Shown here in pieces: positions 1 through 9,895 of a stretch of DNA of 64,000 nt. The position numbers and the translations under genes were made by a program. The stretch is from JAJPHF01 sp035293805 (GTDB taxonomy: Bacteria; Chloroflexota; UBA6077; JAJPHF01), in the NCBI GenBank assembly GCA_035293805.1, contig DATGMD010000028.1, positions 87,873-151,872 of the forward strand, read 5' to 3'. Numbering within the stretch: position 1 is the first letter of the stretch; each line of letters opens with the position of its first letter. Under the pieces are notes generated by a model. It was given only the letters and a program-made list of their open reading frames with translations. It did no database searches and was not told where the DNA came from.

Positions 1-938
<938 letters not shown>

Positions 939-946
<8 letters not shown>

Positions 947-1763
947 GCGCGCCGGCCCGCTGGCGCTGATCGCGCCAGGCGACGAGGCGCTCGACGGGCT
1001 TGGCGTCGAACGGCGGGCCGAAGCCCAGAATGACGTGCGTGCAGCCGGCGTCGGCGAGCGCGTCGAGGTGGGCGAGGTCCTCGGTGCCGATGCTGGCGGT
1101 GCGCTCGATCGCCCGCGGGTCGCGGCCGAGCTTCTGGCACCAGTCGTCGAGCACGCGGTTCTTGCGCTTCCAGTTGTCGACGCCGCCGAAGCCGTTCCAG
1201 GCGTCGGCGTACTGGGCGGTGATGCGCAGGGTGATCTTCTCGCCCTCGCCGCCGATGAGGATCGGGATCGTGCCGCGCACCGGCGGCGGGTTGTCCTTTG
1301 CCCAATGCTCCTTGATGATCGGGAGCGCCGCCGCCAGGTCGTGCAGGCGGGTGGTCGCCGTGCCGAACTCGTAGCCGAAGTCGTCGTACTCGCGCTCGAA
1401 CCAGCCGGCGCCGATACCCAGGATGAAGCGGCCGTCGCTGATGTGGTCGATCGTCGTCGCCATCTTCGAGAGCAGGGCCGGGTTGCGGTAGCTGTTGCAG
1501 GTGACCATGCAGCCGATGGTGGCGCGCGAGGTCGCCTCGGCCAGCGCGGCCAGCACCGTGTAGCCCTCGAGCGCGGGGCCGTCCGGGTCGCCGTAGAGCG
1601 GGTAGAAGTGGTCCCAGTTCCAGATCGAGTCGACGCCGCTGGCCTCCATGCGGCAGGCGGCGTCGCGGAACTGCTGGTAGGTGCAGTGCTGGGGGTGGAG
1701 CTGCACGCCCACCTTGAGTGCTGACTGCTGACTGCTGAGTGCTGAGCGCTGGGGTGCGGTCAT
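939..1763 (-). CDS. LLM-class flavin (F420-type) oxidoreductase
   Basis: This is a luciferase-like monooxygenase fold (TIM barrel) protein of 274 residues. These proteins oxidise or reduce small organic substrates with F420 or FMN. Visible family features are VGVQLHPQ at the start of strand 1, WNWDHFYPLYGDPDGP, ATIGCMVTCNSYRNP, and DHISDGRFILGIGAGW, the usual LLM signature around a phosphate-binding loop. The ATG at 1763 has a strong AGGAGG a few bases upstream, so longer readings to 1808 are unlikely. The first 15 codons run through a dispersed TGCTGA-type repeat that encodes SALSSQQSAL, so the extreme N-terminus is probably not functional. The substrate and the choice of cofactor cannot be read from sequence. 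Confidence 0.85.
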
Positions 1764-1844
1764 GGCGCCTCCTGGCAGTACCCACCGAGGGGGTCCAACG
1801 CGTCTCACCGGTATGGTACTTGGCGGCGGACATGGTCACACGCC

Positions 1845-1872
1845 TTGCGTCGAGGGCCGGGCGCGCTAGAAT
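1845..1872 (+). promoter_or_regulatory. Sigma-70-like promoter of the amidohydrolase gene
   Basis: TTGCGT (1845-1850) and TAGAAT (1867-1872) are separated by 16 bp and lie about 50 bp before the ATG at 1926. The match is by eye only. Confidence 0.5.
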
Positions 1873-1925
1873 GGCCGATGGGCCCTCACCGAGCAGCGAG
1901 ACTGGATGAGACGAGGAGCGCGACG

Positions 1926-2870
1926 ATGGCAGACGCAACGGGCGGCTCCACGGCGGAGCGCCGGATCGACGTACACCACCACGTCCTGCCGCCGCAGTAC
2001 GTGGACAGCACGCCGATGCCCTTCCGGGTGCCAGACACCGACACGCAGCTGCGCACGATGGCCGAGTTCGGCATCGAGGCGGCGATTACGTCGCTGACGC
2101 CCCGCGTGTTCGAGGAGCACCGCCACGAGCGGCGCGCGGTGGCCCGCGCCTGCAACGAGTTCATGGCGGGCCTGGTGCGCGACCATCCGACGCGGTTCGG
2201 CTCGTTCGCCGTGCTGCCGCTGCCCGACGTGGACGGCGCGCTGGAGGAGGTGGCCTACGCGCTCGACACGCTGCGCCTGGACGGCGTGGGGCTGTTCTCC
2301 AGCATGGAGGGGCGCTTCCTGGGCGACCCGCTGTACGACCCGCTGTTCGCGGAGCTGAACCGCCGCAAGGCCGTCGTGTTCGTCCATCCGTCGCACTGTG
2401 CCGCGCCGCCCGAGTACAACCTGGGCGCGCCGGCGGGCATCATCGAGTACATCTTCGACAGCACGCGCGCCATCCTGAACATGCTGTACCACCAGACCTT
2501 CCGGCGGAACCCCGACATGCGCATCATCTTCTGCCACGGCGGCAGCACGGTGCCGTACCTGGCCCACCGCATCGCCAACCTGGAGCACAACGCCGGCGTG
2601 CCCGACGTGATCGGCACGCTGCGCTCGCTGTACTACGACATCGCCAGCTCGATGTCGCGCTTCTCGCTGCCGTCGCTGCAGCAATTGGCCGACCCGACGC
2701 ACATCGTGTGGGGCTCGGACCTGCCGTTCGTCCACGGCGAGCGGCTGCGGGAGGAGATTGCGGGCTGGGAGGCGTACACCGGCTTCGACGCGGCGACGCG
2801 CGCCGCGATCGAGCGTGACAACGCGCTGCGCCTGTTCCCACGGCTGGGCGCGACGGCAGCTAGCCGATGA
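1926..2870 (+). CDS. Amidohydrolase family 2 (ACMSD-like) metal-dependent hydrolase/decarboxylase
   Basis: The 314-residue protein has a TIM-barrel amidohydrolase layout. VHHHVLPP near residue 17 supplies the N-terminal metal histidines. VFVHPSHC and FCHGGSTVPYLAHRI give the later histidines. HIVWGSDLPFVHGE contains the catalytic aspartate. The order and length match the aminocarboxymuconate-semialdehyde decarboxylase / gamma-resorcylate decarboxylase group, cytosolic enzymes that remove CO2 from aromatic or enol acids. The ATG at 1926 is preceded by a GAGGAG-like site, so an upstream TTG reading is not needed. It is divergent from the LLM oxidoreductase gene, and the two could share a catabolic route. 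The substrate is unknown. Confidence 0.85.
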   Translation: MADATGGSTAERRIDVHHHVLPPQYVDSTPMPFRVPDTDTQLRTMAEFGIEAAITSLTPRVFEEHRHERRAVARACNEFMAGLVRDHPTRFGSFAVLPLPDVDGALEEVAYALDTLRLDGVGLFSSMEGRFLGDPLYDPLFAELNRRKAVVFVHPSHCAAPPEYNLGAPAGIIEYIFDSTRAILNMLYHQTFRRNPDMRIIFCHGGSTVPYLAHRIANLEHNAGVPDVIGTLRSLYYDIASSMSRFSLPSLQQLADPTHIVWGSDLPFVHGERLREEIAGWEAYTGFDAATRAAIERDNALRLFPRLGATAASR

Positions 2871-2896
2871 GGCACGGGCGCCGCGTGGACGCCGGT

Positions 2897-2940
2897 GCTG
2901 CGGCCTGCGGGCCGCGGGCGGGCACGAGACCCGCCCCTAC
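2897..2940 (-). repeat. Dispersed palindromic repeat, copy 1
   Basis: Read on the minus strand this begins GTAGGGGCGGGTCTCGTGCC and continues into a GC-rich palindrome. A close copy lies at 37722-37766 on the plus strand. It sits between the ends of the amidohydrolase and lepA genes. Confidence 0.6.
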
Positions 2941-2975
2941 GAAAAGAGCCGCGGGCGGGCATCGTATCACGAGTG

Positions 2976-4775
2976 TCAGTCGCGGAGGCTGAGGACGGCG
3001 GTGAAGGCTTCCTGGGGGATCTCGACGCTGCCTAGACGCTTCATGCGCTTCTTGCCCTCGGCCTGCTTCTCCAGCAGCTTGCGCTTGCGGGTCACGTCGC
3101 CACCGTAGCACTTGGCGAGCACGTTCTTGCGCATGGCGCGGATCGTCTCGCGGGCGATGACCTTCTGGCCGACGGCGGCCTGGAGCGGCACGTCGAACAG
3201 CTGGCGGGGGATCAGCTCACGCAGCCGCTCGACCAGCGCGCGGCCCTGGCTCTGCGCCTTGTCGGCGTGAACGATGGCGGAGAGGGCATCGACCGGCTGG
3301 CCGTTCACCAGGATGTCGAGCTTCTGCAGCTTCGCGGGCCGGTACTCGGCGAAGCTATAGTCGAGCGAGGCGTAGCCCTGGGTGCGCGACTTGAGCTGGT
3401 CGTAGAAGTCGACGATCAGCTCGGCGAGCGGCATCTCGTCCACGATGAGGACACGCTGCTCGTCGATGTAGTCCATCTTCTTGAACACGCCGCGGCGGTC
3501 CTGCACCAGCTCCATCACGGCGCCAATGTAACGCGACGGCACGATGATATCCAAGGAGACCCACGGCTCCTCGATGCGCTCCACGTGGTTCGGCGGCGGC
3601 AGCGCGGCCGGGTTGTCGACCAATAGCTCGCGCCCGTCGGTCGTATAGACGTGGTACTCGACGCTCGGCGCCGTGATGAGCAGCTCCAGGTTGTACTCGC
3701 GCTCCAGCCGCTCGCGGATGATCTCCATGTGCAACATGCCGAGGAAGCCGCAGCGGAAGCCGAAGCCGAGGGCCACCGAGCTTTCGGGCTCATACACCAG
3801 CGAGGCGTCGTTCAGGCGCAGCTTGTCGAGCGCGTCGCGCAAGAGGTGGTAGTCGTCGCTGGCGGTCGGGTACAGTCCGGCGAACACCATCGGCTTGGCG
3901 GGGCGATAGCCCGCGAGCGGCTCGGCGGCCGGCGCGGCGGCGAGCGTGATCGTGTCGCCCACGCGCACGTCGCGCACGTCCTTGAGGCCCGTCGCGATGT
4001 ATCCTACCTCGCCGGCGGCCAGGCCCTCGACCGGTCCCATCGTCGGCCGGAAGACGCCGACCTCCAGCACTTCGGCGGTGGTCTCGGTGGCCATCAGGCG
4101 GATGCGCTGCGTCGGCCCGACGGCGCCATCCACCACGCGCACGTACGCGATCACGCCCTTGTACGAGTCGTAGTGGGAGTCGAAGACCAGCGCCCGCAGG
4201 GGCGCGTTCCGCTCGCCGCGCGGCGGCGGCACGCGCGTGACGACAGCTTGCAGGATCGCCTCGACGCCGGTGCCATCCTTCGCCGAGGCGAGCAGCACGT
4301 CCTCGGCCGGCAGGCCGACCACGCGCTCGATCTCCTCGGTCACGCGCGGCGGGTCGGCGCTCGGCAGGTCGATTTTGTTGATGACGGGGATGATCGCCAG
4401 GTCGTGCTCGATCGCCAGGTAGACGTTCGCCAGCGTCTGCGCCTCGACGCCCTGCGCCGCGTCCACGACCAGGATGGCGCCCTCGCAGGCGGCCAGGCTG
4501 CGGGAGACCTCGTAGGCGAAGTCGACGTGGCCCGGCGTGTCGATCAGGTTGAGCTGATACTCCTCGCCATCGTACGCGTAGCGCATACGGACGGCCTTCG
4601 CCTTGATGGTGATGCCCTTCTCGCGCTCCAGGTCCATCTGGTCGAGCACCTGCTCGGCCATCTGGCGCTCGGTGAGCGTGCCGGTCATCTCCAGCAGGCG
4701 GTCGGCGAGCGTCGACTTGCCGTGGTCGATGTGGGCGATGATACAGAAGTTACGAATGTGAGCCTGGTCAATCAA
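2976..4775 (-). CDS. lepA: Elongation factor 4 (LepA), ribosome-associated GTPase
   Basis: LepA/EF4 is a translational GTPase that acts on stalled or mistranslocated ribosomes. The sequence shows G1 AHIDHGKST near residue 14, G3 DTPGHVDF, G4 NKIDLPSADP, and the LepA-specific C-terminus with GFRCGFLGMLHMEI and KCYGGDVTRKRKLLEKQAEGKK. Starting at the TTG at 4775 (next residues IDQAHIRNF) gives 599 residues, exactly the usual length. An AGGA-type site lies just upstream. A longer reading to 4850 adds 25 residues not found in the family. It is followed only by the converging end of the amidohydrolase gene and appears monocistronic. Confidence 0.96.
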   Translation of the reverse strand: MIDQAHIRNFCIIAHIDHGKSTLADRLLEMTGTLTERQMAEQVLDQMDLEREKGITIKAKAVRMRYAYDGEEYQLNLIDTPGHVDFAYEVSRSLAACEGAILVVDAAQGVEAQTLANVYLAIEHDLAIIPVINKIDLPSADPPRVTEEIERVVGLPAEDVLLASAKDGTGVEAILQAVVTRVPPPRGERNAPLRALVFDSHYDSYKGVIAYVRVVDGAVGPTQRIRLMATETTAEVLEVGVFRPTMGPVEGLAAGEVGYIATGLKDVRDVRVGDTITLAAAPAAEPLAGYRPAKPMVFAGLYPTASDDYHLLRDALDKLRLNDASLVYEPESSVALGFGFRCGFLGMLHMEIIRERLEREYNLELLITAPSVEYHVYTTDGRELLVDNPAALPPPNHVERIEEPWVSLDIIVPSRYIGAVMELVQDRRGVFKKMDYIDEQRVLIVDEMPLAELIVDFYDQLKSRTQGYASLDYSFAEYRPAKLQKLDILVNGQPVDALSAIVHADKAQSQGRALVERLRELIPRQLFDVPLQAAVGQKVIARETIRAMRKNVLAKCYGGDVTRKRKLLEKQAEGKKRMKRLGSVEIPQEAFTAVLSLRD

Positions 4776-4872
4776 GACGTCGTCCTGCTCCGCGCGGGCG
4801 CACCCGGCCCCAGCCCAGCGTGGCAGCGCGCGCCACGACGGGGAAAGCAATCATGTGGGAGGGCGCCGCTAA

Positions 4873-4881
4873 ATCATACCA
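4873..4881 (-). promoter_or_regulatory. Extended -10 element upstream of lepA
   Basis: On the minus strand TGGTATGAT lies about 100 bases upstream of the lepA TTG. No convincing -35 box is visible at the right distance. Its position upstream of 4850 does not by itself decide the start codon. Confidence 0.4.
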
Positions 4882-4945
4882 GACCGGGCCGCCTGACCCC
4901 GCGAGATTGCAGCCGCGGCCTGCCGCCGATGAGCCCGTTCGGAGT

Positions 4946-5368
4946 CTAATAACCGGAGATCGGACTGACGTAGGAGAGCGTGCCGCCTACCAGCCCCAGG
5001 AGCCGCTGGTCGGCCGTCCAGAGCGCGCACCCATAATGCTCTGCCAAGACCAGATAGTGGGCATCGTAGGCTGCCGGCAGCGCGTGGGCGTTGGCCAGGC
5101 TGAGCGCCCGGTCGTACAGGTCCGGCGGCTCGACCAGCGTAATGGTGAACCGCTGGAACTGGTCCATGAGCTGCTGCGCCTCGGCGAGCAGCATGCCCGT
5201 GCGCCTCATACGCTGGCGCAGAATGTTGGCGATCTCGAAGGGAAGCAAGCGCGGCGCGATGATGGGCTCGTTGCGAGCTACACAGTCGGCATAGAGCGCA
5301 TCAGCTTTATCCGAGTTCGCCTCGACCAGGATCCATTTGGCGGCTACCGACGCGTCGACGACGATCAC
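4946..5368 (-). CDS. PIN-domain ribonuclease toxin (VapC-like)
   Basis: The 140-residue protein starts IVVDASVAAKW, the standard PIN strand with the first catalytic Asp. It contains PFEIANILRQR (conserved Glu), AAYDAHYLVLAE (central Asp) and WTADQRLL (last Asp). Together these form the four-acid Mg-binding site of VapC toxins, which cleave RNA. The GTG start overlaps the stop of the upstream antitoxin gene by four bases (GTGA), the typical coupling of such pairs. No truncation is visible, so it should be active unless restrained by its partner. Its RNA target is unknown. Confidence 0.88.
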   Translation of the reverse strand: MIVVDASVAAKWILVEANSDKADALYADCVARNEPIIAPRLLPFEIANILRQRMRRTGMLLAEAQQLMDQFQRFTITLVEPPDLYDRALSLANAHALPAAYDAHYLVLAEHYGCALWTADQRLLGLVGGTLSYVSPISGY

Positions 5369-5814
5369 GATAGCTGCTGACTGCGCTCATCGCGCAGCTG
5401 GTTCAGGATCTCCCAGGATTCTGAGAAGGGCACCCCACCGCGCTCGCGAAGCATCCTGTCGCGGATTGCTCTCGCCTCCGCCATCGCGCGCAAGCCCCGT
5501 TCACGCTGTTCCGCGGTGAGCGGCGGAATCTCTGCTCGGCGCGCCGCGATCACAGCGGCCCGCTCCCGCGGCGTCAGCGTGCTGAGATCGTTGTCGGCCA
5601 CAGGCCCTATCGCGCTATCCGGCGCAACGCCCGCCGCGGCCACCGGGCGCACAAGCCGGTCGACGTCGGCGCGCTTGAGCGCGAGACGGCGTTGGCCCAC
5701 GCGGTAGGCGGGCAGGCTGCCCTGGTCGATCCAGCGGCGAATGGTAGATTGGTGGACCCTGAGGAGCGCCGCGGCCTTCGCGACGGTCAGGTACTCGTCT
5801 ACGTCGATGCGCAT
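5365..5814 (-). CDS. Antitoxin with excisionase/MerR-type helix-turn-helix
   Basis: The 149-residue protein opens with a DNA-binding helix-turn-helix of the excisionase/BldC type: LTVAKAAALLRVHQSTIRRW, then GSLPAYRVGQRRLALKRADV (residues about 8-50). The second half is charged and helical (LTPRERAAVIAARR, RERGLRAMAEARAIRDRML), which fits a toxin-wrapping tail. The ATG at 5814 has a GGGAGG site. Four-base overlap with the PIN toxin downstream indicates a single toxin-antitoxin operon. Xis-type HTH domains are less common than AbrB or RHH in VapB proteins. Confidence 0.8.
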   Translation of the reverse strand: MRIDVDEYLTVAKAAALLRVHQSTIRRWIDQGSLPAYRVGQRRLALKRADVDRLVRPVAAAGVAPDSAIGPVADNDLSTLTPRERAAVIAARRAEIPPLTAEQRERGLRAMAEARAIRDRMLRERGGVPFSESWEILNQLRDERSQQLS

Positions 5815-5847
5815 GCGCCCTGCCTCCCGCCCTTGATCTCCATTCTG

Positions 5848-5880
5848 CGCTATACGGCACTATACGAATGCATACGCTAG
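5848..5880 (-). promoter_or_regulatory. Direct-repeat operator/promoter region of the toxin-antitoxin operon
   Basis: CTATACG occurs twice, at 5850-5856 and 5860-5866, with a related CATACGCTAG at 5871-5880. On the minus strand these give TATAGT- and TATAGC-like -10 boxes. Repeats overlapping the promoter fit autoregulation by the HTH antitoxin, which is inferred and not shown. Confidence 0.45.
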
Positions 5881-6109
5881 CATGGCAACGAGGGTGGCCG
5901 ACTATCCAGCCCGGCACCGGTGGGCGCAGCGGCGAGGGGAGCCACGCGAGAATGGTACGGAACTTGCGGCACCTTCGGCCGCGCCCTCGACCAGGCCCGG
6001 CCGCGCGACGGCGCGGCGGACGGCCGCCCCAGGTCCCCGAATCGGCGCGACGGGCCGCCTTGCGTGGTAGACTACATTCGCTCGGAGCATTATGGCGGGA
6101 GGCAGCGAG

Positions 6110-9019
6110 ATGGCGCAGGCGGAGGCCGCGACGGCCGGGCAGGCAACGGCCAAGAAGTGGGTATACCGCTTCGAGGAGGGGCTCGCCGACATGCGCGACC
6201 TCCTCGGCGGCAAAGGGGCGGGCTGCGCGCAGATGACCCGCGCCGGCCTGCCGGTCCCGCCCGGGTTCACCATCACCACCGAGGCCTGTAACGCGTACTA
6301 CGAGGCGGGCAAGCAGTTCCCGCCCGGCATGTGGGATCAGACGCTCGAAGCCTTGCGCGACCTGGAGCGGAAGACCGGCAAGGGCTTCGGCGACCGCAAC
6401 AACCCGCTCCTCGTCTCCGTGCGCTCGGGCGCGCGCATCTCCATGCCCGGCATGATGGACACCGTCCTCAACCTGGGGCTGAACCACGACACGGTGCAGG
6501 GCGTCATCGCGCTCACCGGCAACGAGCGCTTCGCCTACGACGCCTATCGCCGCTTCATCCAGATGTTCGGGCGCATCGTGCAGGACATCCCGGCGGAGCG
6601 CTTCGACGAGGTGTTCGAGGACGCGAAGCACCGCCACGGGGCGAAGCAGGACACGGACCTCGACGCGGCGGCGCTGCGCGAGGTGGTGGCCGCCTTCAAG
6701 GACGTGGTGCAGCGGGAGACGGGGAAGCCGTTCCCCACCGACCCGATCGAGCAGCTGCGCCTGGCGATCGCCGCGGTCTTCGAGTCGTGGATGGGCAAGC
6801 GCGCCGTCGACTACCGCAACTTCTACAAGATCCCCCACGACCTGGGCACGGCCGTCAACGTGCAGACGATGGTGTTTGGCAACATGGGCGACGACTCGGG
6901 CACGGGCGTGGCCTTCACGCGCGACCCGAACACTGGCAAGAACGAGCTATACGGCGAGTTTCTGGTGAACGCGCAGGGCGAGGACGTGGTTGCCGGCATC
7001 CGCACGCCGATGCCGATCAGCAAGATGGCTGAGGAGCTGCCGCAAGCGTACAGCGAGTTCCAGCAGATCGCGGAGCGGCTGGAAGCCACCTACCACGACA
7101 TGCAGGACATGGAGTTCACCGTCGAGCGCGGCAAGCTGTACATGCTGCAGACGCGCGCCGGCAAGCGCTCGGCGCCGGCGGCGGTGAAGATCGCGGTGGA
7201 CATGGTCCACGAGGGCCTGATCACGCGCGAGGACGCGCTGCTGCGCGTCGAGCCCGACCAGGTGCAGCAGCTGCTCTTGCCACGCTTCCTGCCCCAGGCC
7301 GTGTGGCAGGCGCGGGAGCGCGACGGGTTCGTCACCAAGGGCCTGAACGCCTCGCCGGGCGCTGCGGTGGGCAAGGCTGTGTTCGACGCGGACCGAGCGC
7401 AGGCGATGGGCCAGAACGGCGAGCGCGTGATCCTCGTTCGGCCCGAGACCTCGCCGGACGACGTACACGGCCTCATTGCCGCCCAGGGGGTGTTGACGGC
7501 GCGCGGCGGCATGACCAGCCACGCCGCGGTCGTGGCGCGCGGCATGGGCAAGCCGGCGGTGGTGGGCGCCGACGACGTGCGGATCGACCTACGCGGGCGC
7601 AGCTTCACGGTCAACGGGCGCACCGTGAACGAGGGCGATTGGCTGTCGCTCGACGGGTCCACCGGCGAGGTGTTCGCGGGCCAGCTCGCCACCATCGAGC
7701 CGAACCTGGCCGAGGAGCACGAGCTGGCCGAGCTGCTGAGCTGGGCGGACCAGGTGCGGCGGCTGGGCATCTGGGCGAACGCCGACTACCCGCGCGACGC
7801 CGAGCGGGCGCGCGAGTTCGGCGCCGAGGGCATCGGCCTCTGTCGCACCGAGCACATGTTCATGGAGGAGGAGCGGCTGCCGCTCGTGCAGCAGATGATC
7901 CTCGCCGCGCCGGGGGCGGCGCGGGCCAAGGCCGCGCTGGGGATCGACGAGCGCCGGCGGGAGCTGCAGGCGCGGCGCATGCGCCAGACCGAGGAGCACG
8001 CGCCGCCGGACATGGTGGCCGCTGACCTGGCCGCGGAGGAGGCGGCGCTGGCCAATCTCGAGGCGAAGCTGGCGGCCGATTCGGCCTGGCAGCAGTACAA
8101 GGCCGCGCTGGACCAGCTCTTGCCGATCCAGCGCGGCGACTTCAAGGGGCTGCTCAAGGAGATGGCGGGGCGGCCGGTCATCATCCGCCTGCTCGACCCG
8201 CCGCTGCACGAGTTCCTGCCGAAGTACGACGACCTGCTGGTCGAGGTAACCGAGCTGCGGGTGCGCGGCAACGATCCCGCGCGGCTGGCCGAGGCCGAGA
8301 AGATGCTGGCGGCGGTGAACGCGCTGCGCGAGGCGAACCCGATGCTGGGGCTGCGCGGCGTCCGCCTGGGGCTGCTCTACCCCGAGATCAACGAGATGCA
8401 GGTGCGCGCCATCCTCGAGGCGGCAGTCGAGCTGAAGCGCGAGGGGGTGGATGCCCACCCGGAGATCATGATCCCGCTGATCGGCAACACGGAAGAGCTG
8501 CGTCGCGTCGAGACCGTGCTGCGCGCGGTCGCCCAGGCCGTGCAGGGCGAGGCGGGGACGCAGGTCGACTACAAGTTCGGGACGATGATCGAGATTCCCC
8601 GCGCCGCCTTCATCGCGGACCAGATCGCTGAGATGGCCGAGTTCTTCAGCTTCGGCACGAACGACCTGACGCAGATGATTTTCGGCTTCTCGCGCGACGA
8701 CGCCGAGGGCAAGTTCCTGGGCAGGTACATCGAGGAGAAGATCCTGGCGGTCAACCCGTTCGAGACGCTGGACCGCGCGGGCGTGGGCGAGCTGATCTGC
8801 ATCGCCGTCGAGCGGGGGCGGCGGACGCGGCCGGACCTGGAGATCGGTATCTGCGGCGAGCACGGCGGCGACCCAGCCTCGATCGCCTTCTGCCATGCGG
8901 CTGGGCTGAATTACGTGAGCTGCTCGCCGTTCCGGGTGCCCGTGGCGCGGCTGGCGGCCGCGCAGGCGGCCCTGCAGAGCAAGCAGGCCGCGGGGGCCAA
9001 GGGCGAAGCCGACCGGTAG
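6110..9019 (+). CDS. ppdK: Pyruvate, phosphate dikinase
   Basis: PPDK interconverts pyruvate + ATP + Pi and phosphoenolpyruvate + AMP + PPi. The N-terminal ATP-grasp part has LLGGKGAGCAQM, VSVRSGARISMPGMMDT and DSGTGVAFTRDPNTG. The swivelling domain has GGMTSHAAVVARGMGKP, with the phosphorylated His near residue 471. The PEP-binding barrel has GIGLCRTEHMF, LLDPPLHEFLP, SFGTNDLTQM and ICGEHGGDP with the catalytic Cys near residue 914. At 969 residues it exceeds the usual 870-900. About 60 extra charged, probably coiled-coil residues lie near positions 600-665. ATG 6110 is chosen because GGGAGG precedes it; ATG 6092 is the alternative. Confidence 0.96.
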   Translation: MAQAEAATAGQATAKKWVYRFEEGLADMRDLLGGKGAGCAQMTRAGLPVPPGFTITTEACNAYYEAGKQFPPGMWDQTLEALRDLERKTGKGFGDRNNPLLVSVRSGARISMPGMMDTVLNLGLNHDTVQGVIALTGNERFAYDAYRRFIQMFGRIVQDIPAERFDEVFEDAKHRHGAKQDTDLDAAALREVVAAFKDVVQRETGKPFPTDPIEQLRLAIAAVFESWMGKRAVDYRNFYKIPHDLGTAVNVQTMVFGNMGDDSGTGVAFTRDPNTGKNELYGEFLVNAQGEDVVAGIRTPMPISKMAEELPQAYSEFQQIAERLEATYHDMQDMEFTVERGKLYMLQTRAGKRSAPAAVKIAVDMVHEGLITREDALLRVEPDQVQQLLLPRFLPQAVWQARERDGFVTKGLNASPGAAVGKAVFDADRAQAMGQNGERVILVRPETSPDDVHGLIAAQGVLTARGGMTSHAAVVARGMGKPAVVGADDVRIDLRGRSFTVNGRTVNEGDWLSLDGSTGEVFAGQLATIEPNLAEEHELAELLSWADQVRRLGIWANADYPRDAERAREFGAEGIGLCRTEHMFMEEERLPLVQQMILAAPGAARAKAALGIDERRRELQARRMRQTEEHAPPDMVAADLAAEEAALANLEAKLAADSAWQQYKAALDQLLPIQRGDFKGLLKEMAGRPVIIRLLDPPLHEFLPKYDDLLVEVTELRVRGNDPARLAEAEKMLAAVNALREANPMLGLRGVRLGLLYPEINEMQVRAILEAAVELKREGVDAHPEIMIPLIGNTEELRRVETVLRAVAQAVQGEAGTQVDYKFGTMIEIPRAAFIADQIAEMAEFFSFGTNDLTQMIFGFSRDDAEGKFLGRYIEEKILAVNPFETLDRAGVGELICIAVERGRRTRPDLEIGICGEHGGDPASIAFCHAAGLNYVSCSPFRVPVARLAAAQAALQSKQAAGAKGEADR

Positions 9020-9020
9020 C

Positions 9021-9160
9021 GGTCAGCCGACAGCCGTCAGCTATCAGCGTGTGGCGGTGACCGACCGCGCTCGCCACGCCGGGAATGATATTGCGCAGCC
9101 GCGGGCGGGTCGGCGCACGGCCCGCGGCTAGCTGACGGCTGCTAGCTGACGGCTGAAAGC
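9021..9160. repeat. Cluster of GCTGACGGCT-type short repeats
   Basis: The gap between ppdK and the glycosyltransferase holds several copies of AGCTGACGGCTG and its complement: GTCAGCCGACAGCCGTCAGC at 9023-9042 and two copies near 9129-9155. Opposite orientations could form a long hairpin. The same repeat style appears at 1722-1750 and 56388-56424. Confidence 0.6.
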
Positions 9161-9169
9161 TGGTAATGC

Positions 9170-9886
9170 ATGCTCTCCGTCATTGTGCCGACCTACGACG
9201 AGCGTGGGGCGCTGCCCGAGCTGCTCGACCGGCTGAACGCGACCTTCGATCTCGGCGGGCTGACGGCCGAGATCATCGTCGTGGACGACGGCTCGCCCGA
9301 CGGCACGGCCGATCTAGCGGAGGCGCTGGCGGACCGCTACCCCGTGCGCGTGCTGCGCCGGCCGGGCAAGATGGGCCTGGCGTCGGCGGTGCTCGACGGC
9401 CTGAAGCTGGCGCAGGGCGAGCTGATCGCCGTGATGGACGCCGATCTCAGCCACCCGCCCGAGGCGCTGCTGCCGATGGTGCGCGCCATCGAGGAGGAGG
9501 GGGCCGACCTGGCCGTCGGCAGCCGCTACGTGGCGAACGGCGGCATGGAGGACTGGCCCTGGCACCGCCAGCTCGTGTCGCTGGTCGCGAACAAGCTCAC
9601 CTGGGGGCTCACCCCCGTCCACGACGCGACCTCGGGCTTCTTCGTCGTGCGCCGCAGCGCGCTGGAGGGCGTGTGCCTGAACCCGATCGGCTTCAAGATC
9701 GGACTGGAGGTCATCGCGCGGGCGCGCTACCAGCGCTGCGTCGAGGTGCCGTTCGTCTTTACTGATCGCAAGCATGGCTTCAGCAAGTTCACCAGCCGCG
9801 AAGTGATCGCCTTCCTCAAGCAGCTCGCCATCCTCTACGGCGAGAAGTACGGCGACCGTTTCGGCCTCGTCCGCTCCAAAGCGTAA
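9170..9886 (+). CDS. Family 2 glycosyltransferase, polyprenol-phosphate mannose synthase type
   Basis: The 238-residue protein is a GT-A fold transferase: LSVIVPTYDERGALPEL at the N-terminus, IIVVDDGSPDGTAD, a metal-binding MDADLSHPPE, and GSRYV. No membrane segment is evident. The length and the DDGSPDGT and DADLSHPP motifs match dolichol/polyprenol monophosphomannose synthases, which transfer mannose from GDP-mannose to a lipid carrier at the cytoplasmic face of the membrane. The ribosome-binding site is weak and the ATG overlaps an upstream ATG. The donor and acceptor are inferred from family only. Confidence 0.85.
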   Translation: MLSVIVPTYDERGALPELLDRLNATFDLGGLTAEIIVVDDGSPDGTADLAEALADRYPVRVLRRPGKMGLASAVLDGLKLAQGELIAVMDADLSHPPEALLPMVRAIEEEGADLAVGSRYVANGGMEDWPWHRQLVSLVANKLTWGLTPVHDATSGFFVVRRSALEGVCLNPIGFKIGLEVIARARYQRCVEVPFVFTDRKHGFSKFTSREVIAFLKQLAILYGEKYGDRFGLVRSKA

Positions 9887-9895
9887 CGTCGCGGG

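Noticed and set aside
3651..4949. 432-residue plus-strand frame over lepA
   Set aside because: Antisense shadow of lepA, whose GTPase motifs are unmistakable.
7589..8896. 435-residue minus-strand frame over ppdK
   Set aside because: Shadow of ppdK; His/Gln/Arg-rich composition typical of antisense GC-rich codons.
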